Shown here: positions 1 to 11,435 of the stretch, one piece after another
Layout: each line of letters begins with the position of its first letter
Position numbering within the stretch: position 1 is the first letter of the stretch
NCBI GenBank assembly: GCA_964019165.1
Contig: OZ025279.1
Location: forward strand, 2,625,456 to 2,689,455
DNA from: Mastigias papua
Taxonomy: Eukaryota; Cnidaria; Scyphozoa; Rhizostomeae; Mastigiidae
Direction of reading: 5' to 3'
DNA: 64,000 bases
The notes under the pieces: generated by a model
What the model was told of the DNA's origin: nothing
What the model saw: only the letters and a program-made list of their open reading frames with translations
The model's database searches: none
Position numbers and translations under genes: made by a program

Positions 1-191
1 CAATATATGAAGTTAGCAAATTTTTGACAGATGATGAGTGTAATCGTTTGATAGGACTTGCTAACGAATATGGCTTGGAAGAGAGCAGGACCATTGGTGA
101 TAGTGAAGAAGCGCAAATTAAAGAATTGCTGGAAATGAGCAAATTTAGTATGTGGGACAAGGATAACAGTGGGAGTTTAGAGGTGACAGAG

Positions 192-1023
192 GTAAAGGAT
201 TCGCACTTGTTGATTTCCTATTGAAAAAGTATATATATATATTTCATATTTTAAACATATTTATACAGGGTACAAAAAGCATATTGTTTTACAATTTGGC
301 CCTGTTAAAATTAAAGTACCTAATAAACTATTACAAATAAGTTAGATAAAAATATATACAACTGACGACAATAAACAACTACAAAATTAAAGATTTTCGA
401 AAGTGAAAGTTATTTTTCAGAGAGTCAAAAAGACATTTTGCAACCCCCCATGCAGTTTATGCAATAACTATGTTGAAAATAGTTTAATCCTATCAAGCCT
501 ATGTGTTATTCTTTTGTCCATTTAAAATCTGTAAGCTAAGGAATATCTTATCTTCCTCTTCTTTCCCAGATTCCTACAACTTTGCTTTTTTCAAATCTCT
601 TCCTCTCGCTCTCTACTTAAACCTTTCTCTCTCTTCCATTGTTGGTGGATTTGCTATAGGTCGCAGCACTTTTCCTCTACATTAATTAATAAGAATAGAA
701 ATGTGTATCTGTTGATACAATAGCAATCTGTCCTGTTTACCCCCCTCCCCTTCCCTCTCTCCAAACACTGATAAACTAAGCAAGAACTACAGCTCAGATC
801 ACAAGCATTGATTTTTCGTATTGTCTGCTTAGCGCTTAGCATGTTGTATGGTCTTTGGATGGAAATAGGAAGATGGTTTTCTGAATCACAGGGAATGGAT
901 GTTGTAAGTCTTCGCCATTGTAGCACGGGAGGGATTCCTTTTATAGCATTAATTAGTGAAGAGACTTGTGTGCCTTTTGCATTTTTGGACACAGTTTATT
1001 ATGTATTTTATGCTGTCTTTCAG
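192..1023 (+). other. Intron 2 of P4H gene A
   Basis: Non-coding, GT at 192-193 and AG at 1022-1023. It aligns in part with the matching intron of gene B (39202-40123), for example the stretch near 500-660 against 39300-39470. No further gene seen. Confidence 0.7.
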
Positions 1024-1489
1024 GTTCACCAAGTACTTGAGGAACTGCTAAACTTTGATAGTGAAGAAAGGGATTTGATTGACATGTATGTGAATAGTAA
1101 GGGTGTGTTCTAATTTATAAGATATTGTGATATACTGTGCGTTCATAATGTATACTTATAATGGAAAGAGCACATTGGTTTATGTTGAAGGAGATTACAT
1201 CTTTGGTTTTTGATGAGTTGAGTTAAGATGATTAGGATCCTCACTCGTTCACAACTTGTTTTCTTAATGAGGGTTTTGCATTGTTGTTGTAGGATTGGGG
1301 ATTTAAAATTGGATGCAAACAGGGATGGTATGTATAAGATCATCAAAGCGGTGTTTGATTTCTGTCTGTGTGTACCGTGAAGTCTCACTTCGTACTGGCT
1401 CGCAGCCTGGTTGAGTTTGTCAGGGAAGGGGGGGGGGCGCTCATTTGCTCTAGGCATAATAATTTCTAATCTGAAAAATTGCGAGAGTG

Positions 1490-1735
1490 AAGTTGTGGGG
1501 GAGCTTTGTTTACTGATGTAGGAGGACCCACTGTGGCTGGATTCGACGCGTGAAACATTTTGGTAATTTTACACCCTTAACTAGCTAAAAAGGCATATCC
1601 CTTGGTAAAATTTGGCCCATTAGTGTGGTGCTAAAGCATCGATTCATGAAAAATCTACAACGAAAAGTATGATAGGGAGGGAAAATGTCTTGCGAAAATG
1701 TTCTGGCTAAAGCCCCCACCCCCTGTGGCACCACG
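1490..1735. repeat. Dispersed repeat R1, copy 1
   Basis: Diverged match to 12330-12660. Shared landmarks in the same order are GACCCAC, TTCGACGCG/TCCGACGCG, TTTCACCC/TTTACACCC, AAAGGCAT, TAAAATTT and ATTAGTRTRGTGCT. No coding capacity was recognised. It is probably a fragment of an old transposable element; class unknown. Confidence 0.5.
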
Positions 1736-1795
1736 TTTGATTGATCAATAGCAAAAGAATTCTCGTGATAAAATACTAAACCGACGGAATATTAG

Positions 1796-2070
1796 GTGTG
1801 GTTGGAAATTACTAAAAAAATTTATAAGAACCCAATAAATGGGGGACTGAATAAATGGTGTGGGAGGAGCATTTCCCCAATTGTAATAGCTATTGATGGG
1901 TCTCACAAGTCATTTGAACAGTAAAAAGTGAAAACACGATTTTCTCACATTACTTAATATTCTATCGAATTGCAGACTCAAAAATAATAGATGGGGGTTT
2001 GGATGTCCTGAGTGGATTTTTTCAAAAAGTTAGTAAGCGCGGGGAATACGCTTGTAAGGAATTCAAGAGT
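1796..2070. repeat. Dispersed repeat R2, copy 1
   Basis: Diverged match to 46085-46335. Shared order of landmarks: an AACCC-ATAAA segment, GGGGGTTTGG/GGGGG, ATTGTAATAGC/ATTATAATGGC, GGGTYTCACA, then GTCCTG-GTGGAT-TTTTCAAAAA and ATACGCTT. Probably an old transposable element fragment. Confidence 0.5.
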
Positions 2071-4335
2071 AATGCCGAAGAAAATGAACAGATCAACTAC
2101 ATACTTATATTCAGAAATTTCTCGAGTTTGACCTCCATGGTGCGAGAAAGATGTAAAATTTAATTTTTCCATTAGAATCTTGCTTTTTATACTAGAGCTG
2201 TAGCGCAGGCAAGGCTACATTCTCTGGTTGCCGTCACTGAAGGAGGTTGGGGAGAATGAGTTCGGCCGAAAGCAGAAGTACCTTTGGGAAGTAGATGTTG
2301 TGAAAGGTTTTGTCTTATTTCCTCGAAAGAGCTCCCCCCCTCGAAAGAATGTTCCACTCGAATGAGGGCCTCCCCTGAGAACTGTTTGTTAAATCAGCCC
2401 CCCTCGAATGAGTGTCCGCCTCTGTTTACAATGAGTATGGAGGTGTTAGTTCGTCCAGTTGCGCCATCGTGACGTATTGTTCTATGCTAACTCCCTTTTT
2501 TACAAGGAGCTTATCTCAAGGCCTAGTTCCAAAGTTCTTTATTTTTGGACCTCAATGATCAAATCGTAGTACTTAAAGGTCCTCAAAACAGTTCCTTAAT
2601 TTTCAGCGCACAATTAGTGCCTTAGAAATTGTACAGACACGTGTATAACATTGAAATTCATTATTTTGCCCATAATTTTGGCTATAACGTAAGATCAATG
2701 AAAAATGAAGGACTTAACACAAGCATAGCAAACAATCTATGCGGGTTTTAGCTGCAAATGAATGGAACCAGCTTTCTACTTCTTGATTTTTTGGTGTTAT
2801 AGCAATTTTTCAAATTGAAAGTTCCTTAGGGAATCTTCCTCTAGTAGTTTAAGTTCTTTTAATATTTCAGCATTCTACATGTAGGTTCCTTATGAAGTGG
2901 TTCCTTATAAAAGAAGCATGTAGTGCATATTCTGTGGTGTGTGACATTTGCATGGGTGACGTTTTCATGCCGTTACCCTATACAGTGCAAACCCACATAA
3001 AAGAATCTCCTTTCTGTGGACCTAGACTAAAAAGGTTCTTATAATAGTCATATGAATATATAATTTTGGGTAGTAATTCATAATTAAAACTTTATTCTGC
3101 TTAGCATACATTGAGAAATGACCTTCTTCTGTTGACAGAAAGCTCCCAGTTGCCTTGCTGAGCCAGTCAATGGCAAATTTTTGTATCTTGTCTATATGAA
3201 ATTGAAGAATTTTAGGCTACAGGTTCTTAAACACTGTGGTTCTTTTATACGGGTTTTCCTGTAGTTCCGTTGGTTGCATCTTGTTATCATTCTGTTGGTT
3301 TTGCGTAATATGTGTGCTGCATATATTACATTTTAGTCATTAAATAGTCGCTGTTGCAAGTTGTTATGGTCGTAATCATTCAGTGTAAAATACTTTAATT
3401 TACAGTCGTGCTGAATGAAGTCGTTAAACGCTGTCGCTATACCGTTACTTTATTTGCTAATTTGTACATGGGCACTCCCTCTTGAAAGCTGAATTTTAAA
3501 TGAGCACCCAGGGGCAATCTGTTTGCATACGAGCCTAACTCGACAAATATGAAAATGAAGCACAAAATGAAAAGTATTGGAATGCCAATTTATTTGGGGG
3601 GGGGCACTTGAGTCAAATTCCAATCGCTGGGAGGCTGCACCCCCAGCCCCCGTGTCTACGGGCCTGGTTTGGAGTTAAGTTTGACTGGTTTGATTTTACT
3701 CCAATTTTCAACCAAGCAGTCATCAACGCGTTGGAATATTGGAGAGTTTGCTGTGAACCATGGACACGAGCTTTGCGCAGGTAGATTCCAGATGGGTAGT
3801 ATAGGAAATTCTCTAACATTTAGCTACTGAGAATATCTATGCGAATTCGAATTGTTTGGTCAAGGGCACTGGCAAAAGAAGATTTCTTCTGCGAGACGAT
3901 TGCGTTTAGTAAATGCTGTTTAGTGGATATGAGTGTTGACTCATAGTTGATAAGAAGAGTTGTTTTATTCAGTCATTTTTATCTCAATCTACCAAGTACT
4001 ACAACGTCAGCATGAATTTCGTTTGATATGGATGTTTGCTCTCTTTCCTCTATTGCATTTTTTAGAATTACCCTTGATATTCTATACCAGAAATGTATAT
4101 GTAGCCCTGTACTGGCTCTGTAATATGTGAGGATGTTAAGAGCACGAAGAGCGACTGAATGATTTTATTGAAATATTTGTTGTCTTGTGTTAACAGGAGT
4201 TATTTCAATGGAGGAATTTGCAGATTACAACTTATCCAGTTCAAATGCATTGGAAATGGTGCGTAGAATAAACAAGATCAAAGCCGAAAAGCCTACAACT
4301 AAAGTGCGATTCAGTGAACAAACATTCCTTAATGA

Positions 4336-4343
4336 CTATCAAG
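4336..4343. repeat. Left 8-bp target-site duplication of the KDZ element
   Basis: CTATCAAG, repeated without mismatch at 28267-28274. The flanking host exon sequence continues across the pair exactly as in gene B exon 5 (gene B reads CTTTCAAG at this point). An 8-bp duplication is the reported size for the Zisupton/KDZ superfamily. Confidence 0.95.
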
Positions 4344-4410
4344 CACCCCTGTCCAATTAAATCATTGGACGATTTCCATTTTTATCCAATGATTAATCTG
4401 GGATATGCCC
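4344..4410 (+). repeat. Left terminal/subterminal inverted repeat of KDZ element
   Basis: Pairs with 28200-28266 in inverse orientation, 43 of 67 positions identical and no gap. The inner part holds GATTAATCTGGGATATGCCC. Confidence 0.8.
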
Positions 4411-4531
4411 AAGTCAGCATGCTGTTTTTGCATGATGAGATTGGTCATACCGGATTAATCGTGGAATAGCCAGAGGAAACAGCTGTCTGAGCCTGCAGAG
4501 ATAGGCCAATAAGGATTGATCGTGAACTAGG
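4384..4531 (+). promoter_or_regulatory. Left cluster of GATTAATC motifs (candidate transposase or homeodomain binding sites)
   Basis: Three related motifs sit between the left end and the start codon at 4567: GATTAATCTGGGATATGCCC (about 4391-4410), GATTAATCGTGGAATAGCC (about 4453-4471) and a weaker GATTGATCGTGAACTAGG (about 4514-4531). The second is followed by AGAGGAAACAG, which also matches the right end (GAGAGAAACAG after its motif). A repeated motif at both ends and upstream of the element's genes is what a transposase-binding or self-regulatory site would look like. The TAATC core also resembles a homeodomain site, but that link is inference. Confidence 0.5.
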
Positions 4532-4566
4532 ATACTGAGAAGGTAGGAAGAGAGAGTCTTGGTACA

Positions 4567-7500
4567 ATGGCTGCGCGAAAGTTTTCCGAGGCACAAGTGG
4601 ACTTGATGGAGAAAGAGTATAACGCCGGTTTAAACTCTGTCTCAGTAAAAAAGGTTGGGGATCAAATAAAGCGGTTAGCTGAAAGAACAGGCCTAGAAGA
4701 AGCCACTGTTAAAACGTGGATCAACAACAGGAAGCGAGGCCCACCTCCATCGTGCTTCCCTTCTACGTCTGATAGTAATAATGAAAGTAAAGCCAAGAAA
4801 GCGTTGAGGGTGCCCTCCATTTCTCGTCAGCCCTCAGGATACAATATGTTTGCTGGAAATTTATTTTCAAACGGTGATTTTGTAAATTTTTCCGTGTTCT
4901 TTCGTATGTTGTCAGGGATCGTTGTATTGACAACGTGTCCTATCACTAATCAGTTAATTGTTATTTTTTAAGTAGGAAAGAAAATATAGACTTACATGAG
5001 GAAGGTAATTGCAACCTCTGTAGAGTCCGACTACTTTGAATAAATACGATTGTGTTGATGACCTTCAATGTGAATGTCATTGTGTGTTATTTTCCCCAAT
5101 TGGCATCACCGGTCGTGCACTGTGATCTGGATTGTTCAAAAGCACTATGAAAATGCGCGGGAACTCTATGGACTTTTGTCTTGAAACATTTAGGTAAGTC
5201 AAGCGGCAAAAAGCAGGCCTTTTGTCGGTTTCGAAGGGATACAATGTATATTTGATGATATCTTCATTATAAGTGATAATGAATTGAGGTGTAACTACGG
5301 AATATTTTATTTGTAAGTTAGTTTCACATATTTTCAATAAACTTTGAGATATGTACCGCAGCCTGCTGTGATATGTAAGGGTTAATTTTGAAGGAAAAGC
5401 CAACTACTGTATTTGTGAAATGGGGGAAGTTATTGTTGCATTTCTATTTATTTTTGCTATTGATATATGAATGTGTTCTACATTTGCATTCAGTTAGGAC
5501 AGATAACAAACTGAAATATCTGGTCTATGAATGGAGAACAGGAATGCTACTATATGGGAATGAGCCTACTCAGCTCTAGAGAGGGAGGTTGTCAGCAGAA
5601 AGCAGAAATGCATTATGATGTTGGTTTTCAAAAGGTTTTTGTAAAAGCCACTAGACAGGCCATGTTAGCTGGCTGACTTAGTAACCACACATGATACTAA
5701 TAGGATACATAACCAGTTAGGCATTCCATTTCACTACTGTTGATTAAATTTTGTCTTTGCTGAATAATTGTTTTGTAGAACACTGACAGCCTATTTTGTG
5801 TTTTGCTGCCTGTCTACTCATCTGCAATATTGCTAACATAAAATCTTTATACTTATGGCAAATTGAGTTTGTGTTTCATACCCATGTTGACTAGAATAAT
5901 AATAATGTTAATGATAATAATTGTAAATGATATACAAGTTAATTTGAGAGGCAACACAGCCATGTTAGTAAGCTATTTTGGTATCAGTTACTCAAGTAAA
6001 GACCATGGAGTTTTTCCATAATGCAGAATTACGTGGGTGCCCCATTTCTGAAAGGAATACTGTTGCAAGTAGAAGGTGGCGAGAATTGAATAATGAAGAA
6101 AAGCAGCAGTGGATTGAAAAGGCGAATAAAAGGGAGAAACCAGCTTTGGAGGATCTGACAGAAAATCAAAAGAAGAAACTGGTTGATGCAGCCCTTCATC
6201 GAATAGATGTAGAGGTACATGATTCTGCCAATAGATGTGCCATAGAGTACAGAGGCCTAATTTTTAAGTTTCATTAGAAAGAAAGTTATAGACATCCCTT
6301 GCATGGTTGCTTCAGTTATAGGAAGCATTGGAACAGTTCTTCACTAATTAAGTTTGATCATTTATTGAAAAAAGTTTTTAATAGTAGATCAGATAAACAG
6401 GAAAACTATTAGACTTGCACTAGAACTAATGATGGGACATAGAATGTAAATGGTTGAAAGTACTGTCCTCTTTATAATGTCTGAGGATGAAATTTGCAGT
6501 GATCATTGAAACTTAGAGGTATGTTAAAATCTTACTTTATATTGTTTGAAAGCCAATGAAAATATGACTACTTTGCTACATGGTTTTTCATGTTATGCTC
6601 CTTATATGCTGGTGGAATCCTTCTAGCATAGATAATGAATAGTAAATGTGGCTTTCAAACCAGCATGTTACTATCTATATGTGTAATAGCTTACCTCAAG
6701 TATGAATAGCCTGTATTAAATATAACTGCAATGTTCTTTACCATGCAGATGCAAAATTTATCCCATTATGGGGGAAGGGGTATAGCAATTGTGTTGCGGC
6801 CATATGATGATAAATTGGTCATGTCTTCAACTGCTGGTGATGAAGAGTTTCTGCTAAAGAACACCAGCATACTGAAAGAGTTCTCATTATTTACATGTAA
6901 GATATATGTCATGTAATGAAATGTTTGAAAGTTATTGTTAGAGACAATGTAACAGGAAACATAGTATGAAAGGGAATGAACTATTATTTGAATGCTTTTG
7001 CTTTGGAAGCTATATGTTTTCCCTTTAGATATTGGCAAGTTTTTGAGTTATTGTAAAGTTGAATGCAAGAAATGCATCTATTTGGATTGGTTTTGTAGTG
7101 TCAGTCAAGGACTAAGAAGAAGAGAAGAATGAATTCAGATGGGTGCTGCCTACTTAGCTTATATCATATATAGTTTTGTTTTGGATGAAAGCTGAAACAA
7201 AAAAGATAACTAGATGCTGGTGTGAAAATATAGTAATGGATTCTATGAAATTGGAGAACTTTGCACTATATAACTGTACATGCCATGAAGTGAATGATAA
7301 GAAACACAACCCTATCACTTCCTCTCCTGTCTCATTATATGATGAATTAGGTAATGGTTTGTGTCGAGTAGGCATGATTGGACTGTCACATTGTCAAGAT
7401 AGACAGTTTTGCAAGCATTTTAGCTTATTAGTATACTCCTTTTTCCTTACCATGGCACTACAGTGCTATAATGAGACAGTAGAATTAGCCCCATAAAAAC

Positions 7501-8660
7501 TCCATAAAACCATGACTAGTTATACAAACATGCATTGACCTTATATGCAACCTGCGAATGCCAAATGTCCATTCTTCTTTTCATCAATAGCATATTGCAG
7601 AAGACAATTTACTTCTTAAAGTGAATTGCGTTGTTGTGGATATGACTTATTTTGACTGTAACCTTTCTTGTAGCCAAGAAGGACCCATGTGATACTGAGG
7701 TGACAGTTAAAAGTGTCCAAAATTTGCTAAATAAGAAATATAGTGAGTGAGAATTTAGTTCATTTTATCTGCTTTTTTCTTTAGACCAAGATAGCTTTGT
7801 TTCACATAATTAAAGGGTTTTGGATGTAAATGTGGTAAAAGTTAATGCTATTGCTATATCTTTAAAAGTTATCGCTATAACATTAGTTAATTTGGAATAG
7901 ACTTATATTTCACTTTTATTTTTCTCCCACATAATGCTGCAAATGCTCACTTAGATTATTGTTTTTTATGTGCTTATTTGAAGGAGAATGTTTTGACAGA
8001 GTGAATGTGGAATACTCCAAGAAAGGCATAAAATTCAATGTGGAGGGTTGGCCTGAAGATGTTCCGTTTAGACAGCCAAGCAGATTAGGTGGTGTTCAAT
8101 TGAGAAGAATATGGGAGAAGAGAGAAGAAATATCGTTTTCGCATAATATCGTAACTGTGATCACACAACGAGAATGTCAGTCATTGGTACCCGAAAGCAA
8201 GTATGACGAGCAAGAGCACTCTGACCATGAGGACGAAACAGAGATTGAAGAGGTAGTTAGCTTCAGTGAAGAAACCGGAGCAACAATGAAGAAAGCAAAG
8301 TCAAAATCATTGGTCAGGAAAGGAGATGTTATTCCATTATTAGCTCCAGGTGTCCTTGACTGTAGATTTTGGCTTTTCCTATGTGGAAGTAAATGCAAAC
8401 GGGATGGTTCCATCAATGGCAAATGGTTGGACAGAATAGGGGAAACTTTGGAATATAGGGTCTTGCCATGCCGGGATACAACTAGAGAGAATTGTATTCT
8501 GTGGAACGCCAGAAAGAATTGCAGGGAAGTTCTTTCGAGTGATAGTTTCGACAGGTTGGATCTTGCGAAAGGAATCTTTGTCTTGTCAGTTGCAGCTCAC
8601 AACTATTTAAATGATCTTGCTGATTTGCAACTGCAATCTGTAGCAGCCGATAAGGATTAG
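4567..8660 (+). CDS. Homeodomain plus HMG-box accessory protein of the KDZ element (5 exons, 475 aa)
   Basis: Exons 4567-4873, 5988-6214, 6749-6896, 7674-7742 and 7984-8660 have AG/GT borders, and all phases join into 1428 nt with one terminal stop. Residues 4-58 are homeodomain-like, ending in a recognition helix TVKTWINNRKRG with W51, N54 and R55 in the usual places. A short acidic/basic linker follows. Residues about 88-149 are HMG-box-like: SGYNMF at the start, RRWRELNNEEKQQW across the exon 1-2 join. The middle and C-terminal parts (GWPEDVPFRQPSRLGG near the start of exon 5, an acidic stretch, then a Cys-containing region) are not recognised. It starts 223 bp from the left end and points toward the transposase gene. 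The likely role is DNA binding or bending at the element ends, or control of transposition. This is inference. Confidence 0.78.
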
Positions 8661-8803
8661 AGAAGTAGTCCGCAATGTCCATCTATCATGAGTAGATCTT
8701 TACTAATTTAGATCCTGTCATGCAATTCTCATACTTTTGGGTGGCTTCTGCAGTACAATAGAAGGGGGTTGGAGTAAAGGAGGGGTTGGATTTTGACCTG
8801 AAT

Positions 8804-10275
8804 TACACTAGGTGAGCAGAAATATTGCACCTCCTGTCTGAAAATGGCAGCCACTTTAGGCCTATCAGCACAAACACATCCATTCAGAGTGAATTTTATC
8901 CCATTAAACAATATTTGTTTTGCTTCAGTTTTGGCGAGAGATTCGAAAATCTTGCTGACGCCATTTTAGCACTTTGAACGAAAGGAAAACATTGTAAACA
9001 AAAGAGATTAAGCAAAAATGCGAAGCCATGCCTAAATCTAAGGAATTTACAAATTTTGAGAGGGCTTCGGTGGTAAATTTGCGAAAAATGGACTATCCTT
9101 CAGTAAAATTGGAGCAGCAGTTGGTTGTCACCATTCTACTGTAATACGTATTTGTAAGCGCTATGAAAAATCTGGCTATCCTGATAGGCTAAAAAGATGT
9201 GGACGACCAAACAAAGTCGATGTTCGGGGAGAGAGGTATGTTTGTCGTCTTGCAAAGAAGCATAGGTTTTCAAAATTGAAAACTATCACAAACGAGCTAT
9301 TTTCCACACACCTTCAAGGAAACCTCTCCAAGTTGACTATGAAACGTATTTTCAAGGGATATGGAATTAGAAACTATGCCAGAAAAAGAAAACCATTTTT
9401 TTCCTTTCAAAGTAGGAAAGCTAGGGTAAGGTGGGCCAGTGCTGTTCAGGACTGGCAAGTAGCCCAGTGGAAAGACGTGGTTTTCTCCGACGAGTGCAGG
9501 TTTGGACTTAAAAATGACTGTAAAACACTACGAGTTTGGCGTACAAAACAAGAGGTCAATGATCCTACTCTTTTCCAGCAGACGTTCAAAAATGCCACCT
9601 CTTTGATGTTTTGGGGGTGTGTTGGGCCTACTGGCGTTGGTAAATTGGTAGTCTGTGATAGAACCGTAAATGCAGAAAAATATGTTTGTTTATTACATGA
9701 CAACTTTTTTGCCAATGTTGAATCGGTGTTTGGGACTGCTGATAGGCCTTTCATATTTCAGCAAGATAATGCACCCCCACATCGAGCAGCATACACAAAG
9801 ATATACCTTTCTCTTCGAGGTGTTCCTGTTTTGCCATGGCCAGCACAAAGCCCTGACTTGAACATTATCGAAAGTATATGGTTGTTTATAAAAAACAAGT
9901 TTAATTGTGACCCAAGAGGTCCTTCAACAACCAAAAAAGAGCTTCAAACCAGAGTCATATCTGAATGGGACAGAATTCCACGGAATTTTATTGGCAAATT
10001 ATACGAGTCTCTTCCACGAAGAATTTGGCTGTAAAAGAGAAGGGTGGCTGCACAACGAAATACTGAAATAACTGTAAATTCTTGTGGACTGTAATCAGAA
10101 TTCTAGCTTGGTTTATTTTGGCAATGTTCATAGTTAATGAAATATTAATTTCTAACGCTTAACTCAAGTGGTTGGTCAAAGAACCCGTAGGCAGTTTTCA
10201 TACAGCAGAGCATGGTGCCCTGTCCGCCATTTTGAAAATCACTAGGAGGTGCAATATTTTTGCTCACTAAGTGTA
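8804..10275 (+). mobile_element. Tc1/mariner transposon nested in the KDZ element
   Basis: Inverted ends share TGAGCA-AAATATTGCACCTCCT-type sequence: 8806 onward on the + strand and up to 10273 on the complement. A TA lies immediately outside both (8804-8805, 10274-10275). The interior encodes a Tc1-type transposase. The element sits between the accessory gene and the centre of the KDZ element. Confidence 0.9.
9028..10034 (+). pseudogene. Tc1-type transposase (DD34E), frameshifted
   Basis: Reading from the ATG at 9028 the frame is open for about 24 codons and then ends at a stop near 9142. The expected N-terminal helix-turn-helix continues in another frame from about 9100, and that frame stays open to 10034. 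One missing base near 9100 explains this. The catalytic domain is complete: FSDECRF holds the first Asp, FQQDNAPPH the second, and SPDLNIIES the Glu, with 34 residues between the last two. It acts by cut-and-paste at TA sites. This copy cannot make a full transposase without frameshifting, so it is probably a non-autonomous passenger. Confidence 0.88.
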
Positions 10276-10909
10276 TATTAGAATGGGGGTTTGGGAAAAG
10301 TTCAGAAAAGGAAGTCACTTAATAAAACAATATTAAGTAATACAACATATCTCATCAGCTGACTTTCTTTATGCTAGTTTATGTTCACACTGGAGAGTAC
10401 CTCCAGAAATTGTCTTGGGTGGGAGCTAATTTGAAAATTAATCGGCGGGACAGAAATAAGAATTTTGTTATAACCTAGGCCCTCAGGTTAACAGGGAACT
10501 GTCCCTTAGAGTAGATTCACACAGAACACCAGAATACATCTAACACAATGGGCTTGATCTATTTAAATGCAACATTTCCGACGATTGCAGATTTTAGCCT
10601 AGCCATGAATAAAAAGCACGAGGAAGATGCAACCACAACAACATTACAAAGTTCAAGATGGTGGCTTAGAACATAAACAATAATAAAGTTCAGGATACAA
10701 GAAATGCCCTGGCTGGAAAGTGTTAGAAAAATGATTATCGAGGGGGATGTTTATTAGGCACCAGAGAGTACTTGAGAAAGGCAGTGCTCTCAATTTACTA
10801 CTTCGATAAAACATTGATATTTGTTGATCGTTGGGCCTACTGCACCGTATTTTGTATCGCATCGTACGGTCTTGTTTCCCTGTGATCATATCTTTTTAAT
10901 AAGAAACTA

Positions 10910-11435
10910 CTCTCCAGTCCGGAATAGAAGGGGGGGTGGCAATAAGCGGGGGGGTTGGAAAAAAGTCTCAAAGCAAATAAGCGGGGGGGTTGCAATAAGC
11001 GGGGGGGGGGTGGAACAAGCTCCTAGGTGAATGTCTATGGGGTTGGCTGTTATAAATGGATGTGGAGAGAAGACCAACATATGCATTAGATGAAACTTCA
11101 AACTTTTTGAAAAAAAAATTTAATACGTTTATTACATATTTCCAGCATGCTAGAAATGTGTCTATCATCGGCGTTCAGAATGTCATCATCATTGGCACAA
11201 CTAACTGCACCGTTTTCAGTGCTTCTTGCAGCAATTACGCATTTCACGCTAGCATTTTTTCAGCGCAACAAACATTCACAAGGAGTTACTTTCGCCGGAC
11301 AATTCTTGGTCTGGTTGGGAAAATTTCCTCTTGGCTCAAAATTAATAAGCGGGGGGGTTGCAATATGAATGTCCTGGTGTGCATTTTTTGAAAAAATAAA
11401 TAGTCGGGGGGGGACGTCTATTCCGGACTGGAGAG
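10910..11435. mobile_element. G-rich MITE flanked by TA (526 bp)
   Basis: Begins CTCTCCAGTCCGGAATAGA and ends with its inverse complement (11417-11435). TA flanks both sides (10908-10909, 11436-11437). Inside are four long G runs, three of them preceded by AATAAGC (near 10935, 10975, 10995 and 11347), plus another near 11405. There is no transposase. The TA duplication suggests mobilisation by a Tc1/mariner or pogo enzyme. Confidence 0.75.

Larger units (their letters stand above)
1328..4196 (+). other. Intron 4 of P4H gene A, with repeat-derived insert
   Basis: This intron is 2.87 kb, against about 0.58 kb in gene B. Its last part (about 3670-4190) is closely similar to 40580-41110 in gene B. 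About 1.4-3.66 kb has no counterpart there and is probably inserted repeat material. Two stretches resemble sequence elsewhere: 1520-1700 matches 12380-12560, and 1840-2060 matches 46120-46330. Several C- and G-runs occur (about 1426-1440, 2330-2410, 3595-3605). No coding exon seen. Confidence 0.6.
1..4343 (+). pseudogene. P4HTM-like prolyl 4-hydroxylase gene A, 5' part (exons 2-5, partial, disrupted)
   Basis: This is the EF-hand half of a 2-oxoglutarate/Fe(II) prolyl 4-hydroxylase of the transmembrane-P4H (P4HTM) type. Exons, numbered by gene B, are 1-191 (partial, start lies before the window), 1024-1085, 1293-1327 and 4197-4343. All have AG/GT borders and their phases join. The first carries an EF loop (DKDNSGSLEVTE); the third and fourth together form a second loop (DANRDGVISMEE). 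Exon 5 is cut at 4343 by the KDZ transposon, and reading continues only to a stop at 4358-4360 inside the element. Any product would keep the EF hands but lose the catalytic domain, which resumes at 28275. Remaining exons are open with intact splice sites, so the lesion looks recent. The family is an ER enzyme; function here is inferred from gene B and the family. Confidence 0.88.

Noticed and set aside
11056..11391. Open frames inside the G-rich MITE
   Set aside because: The element has no transposase motifs, and the frames depend on its G runs.
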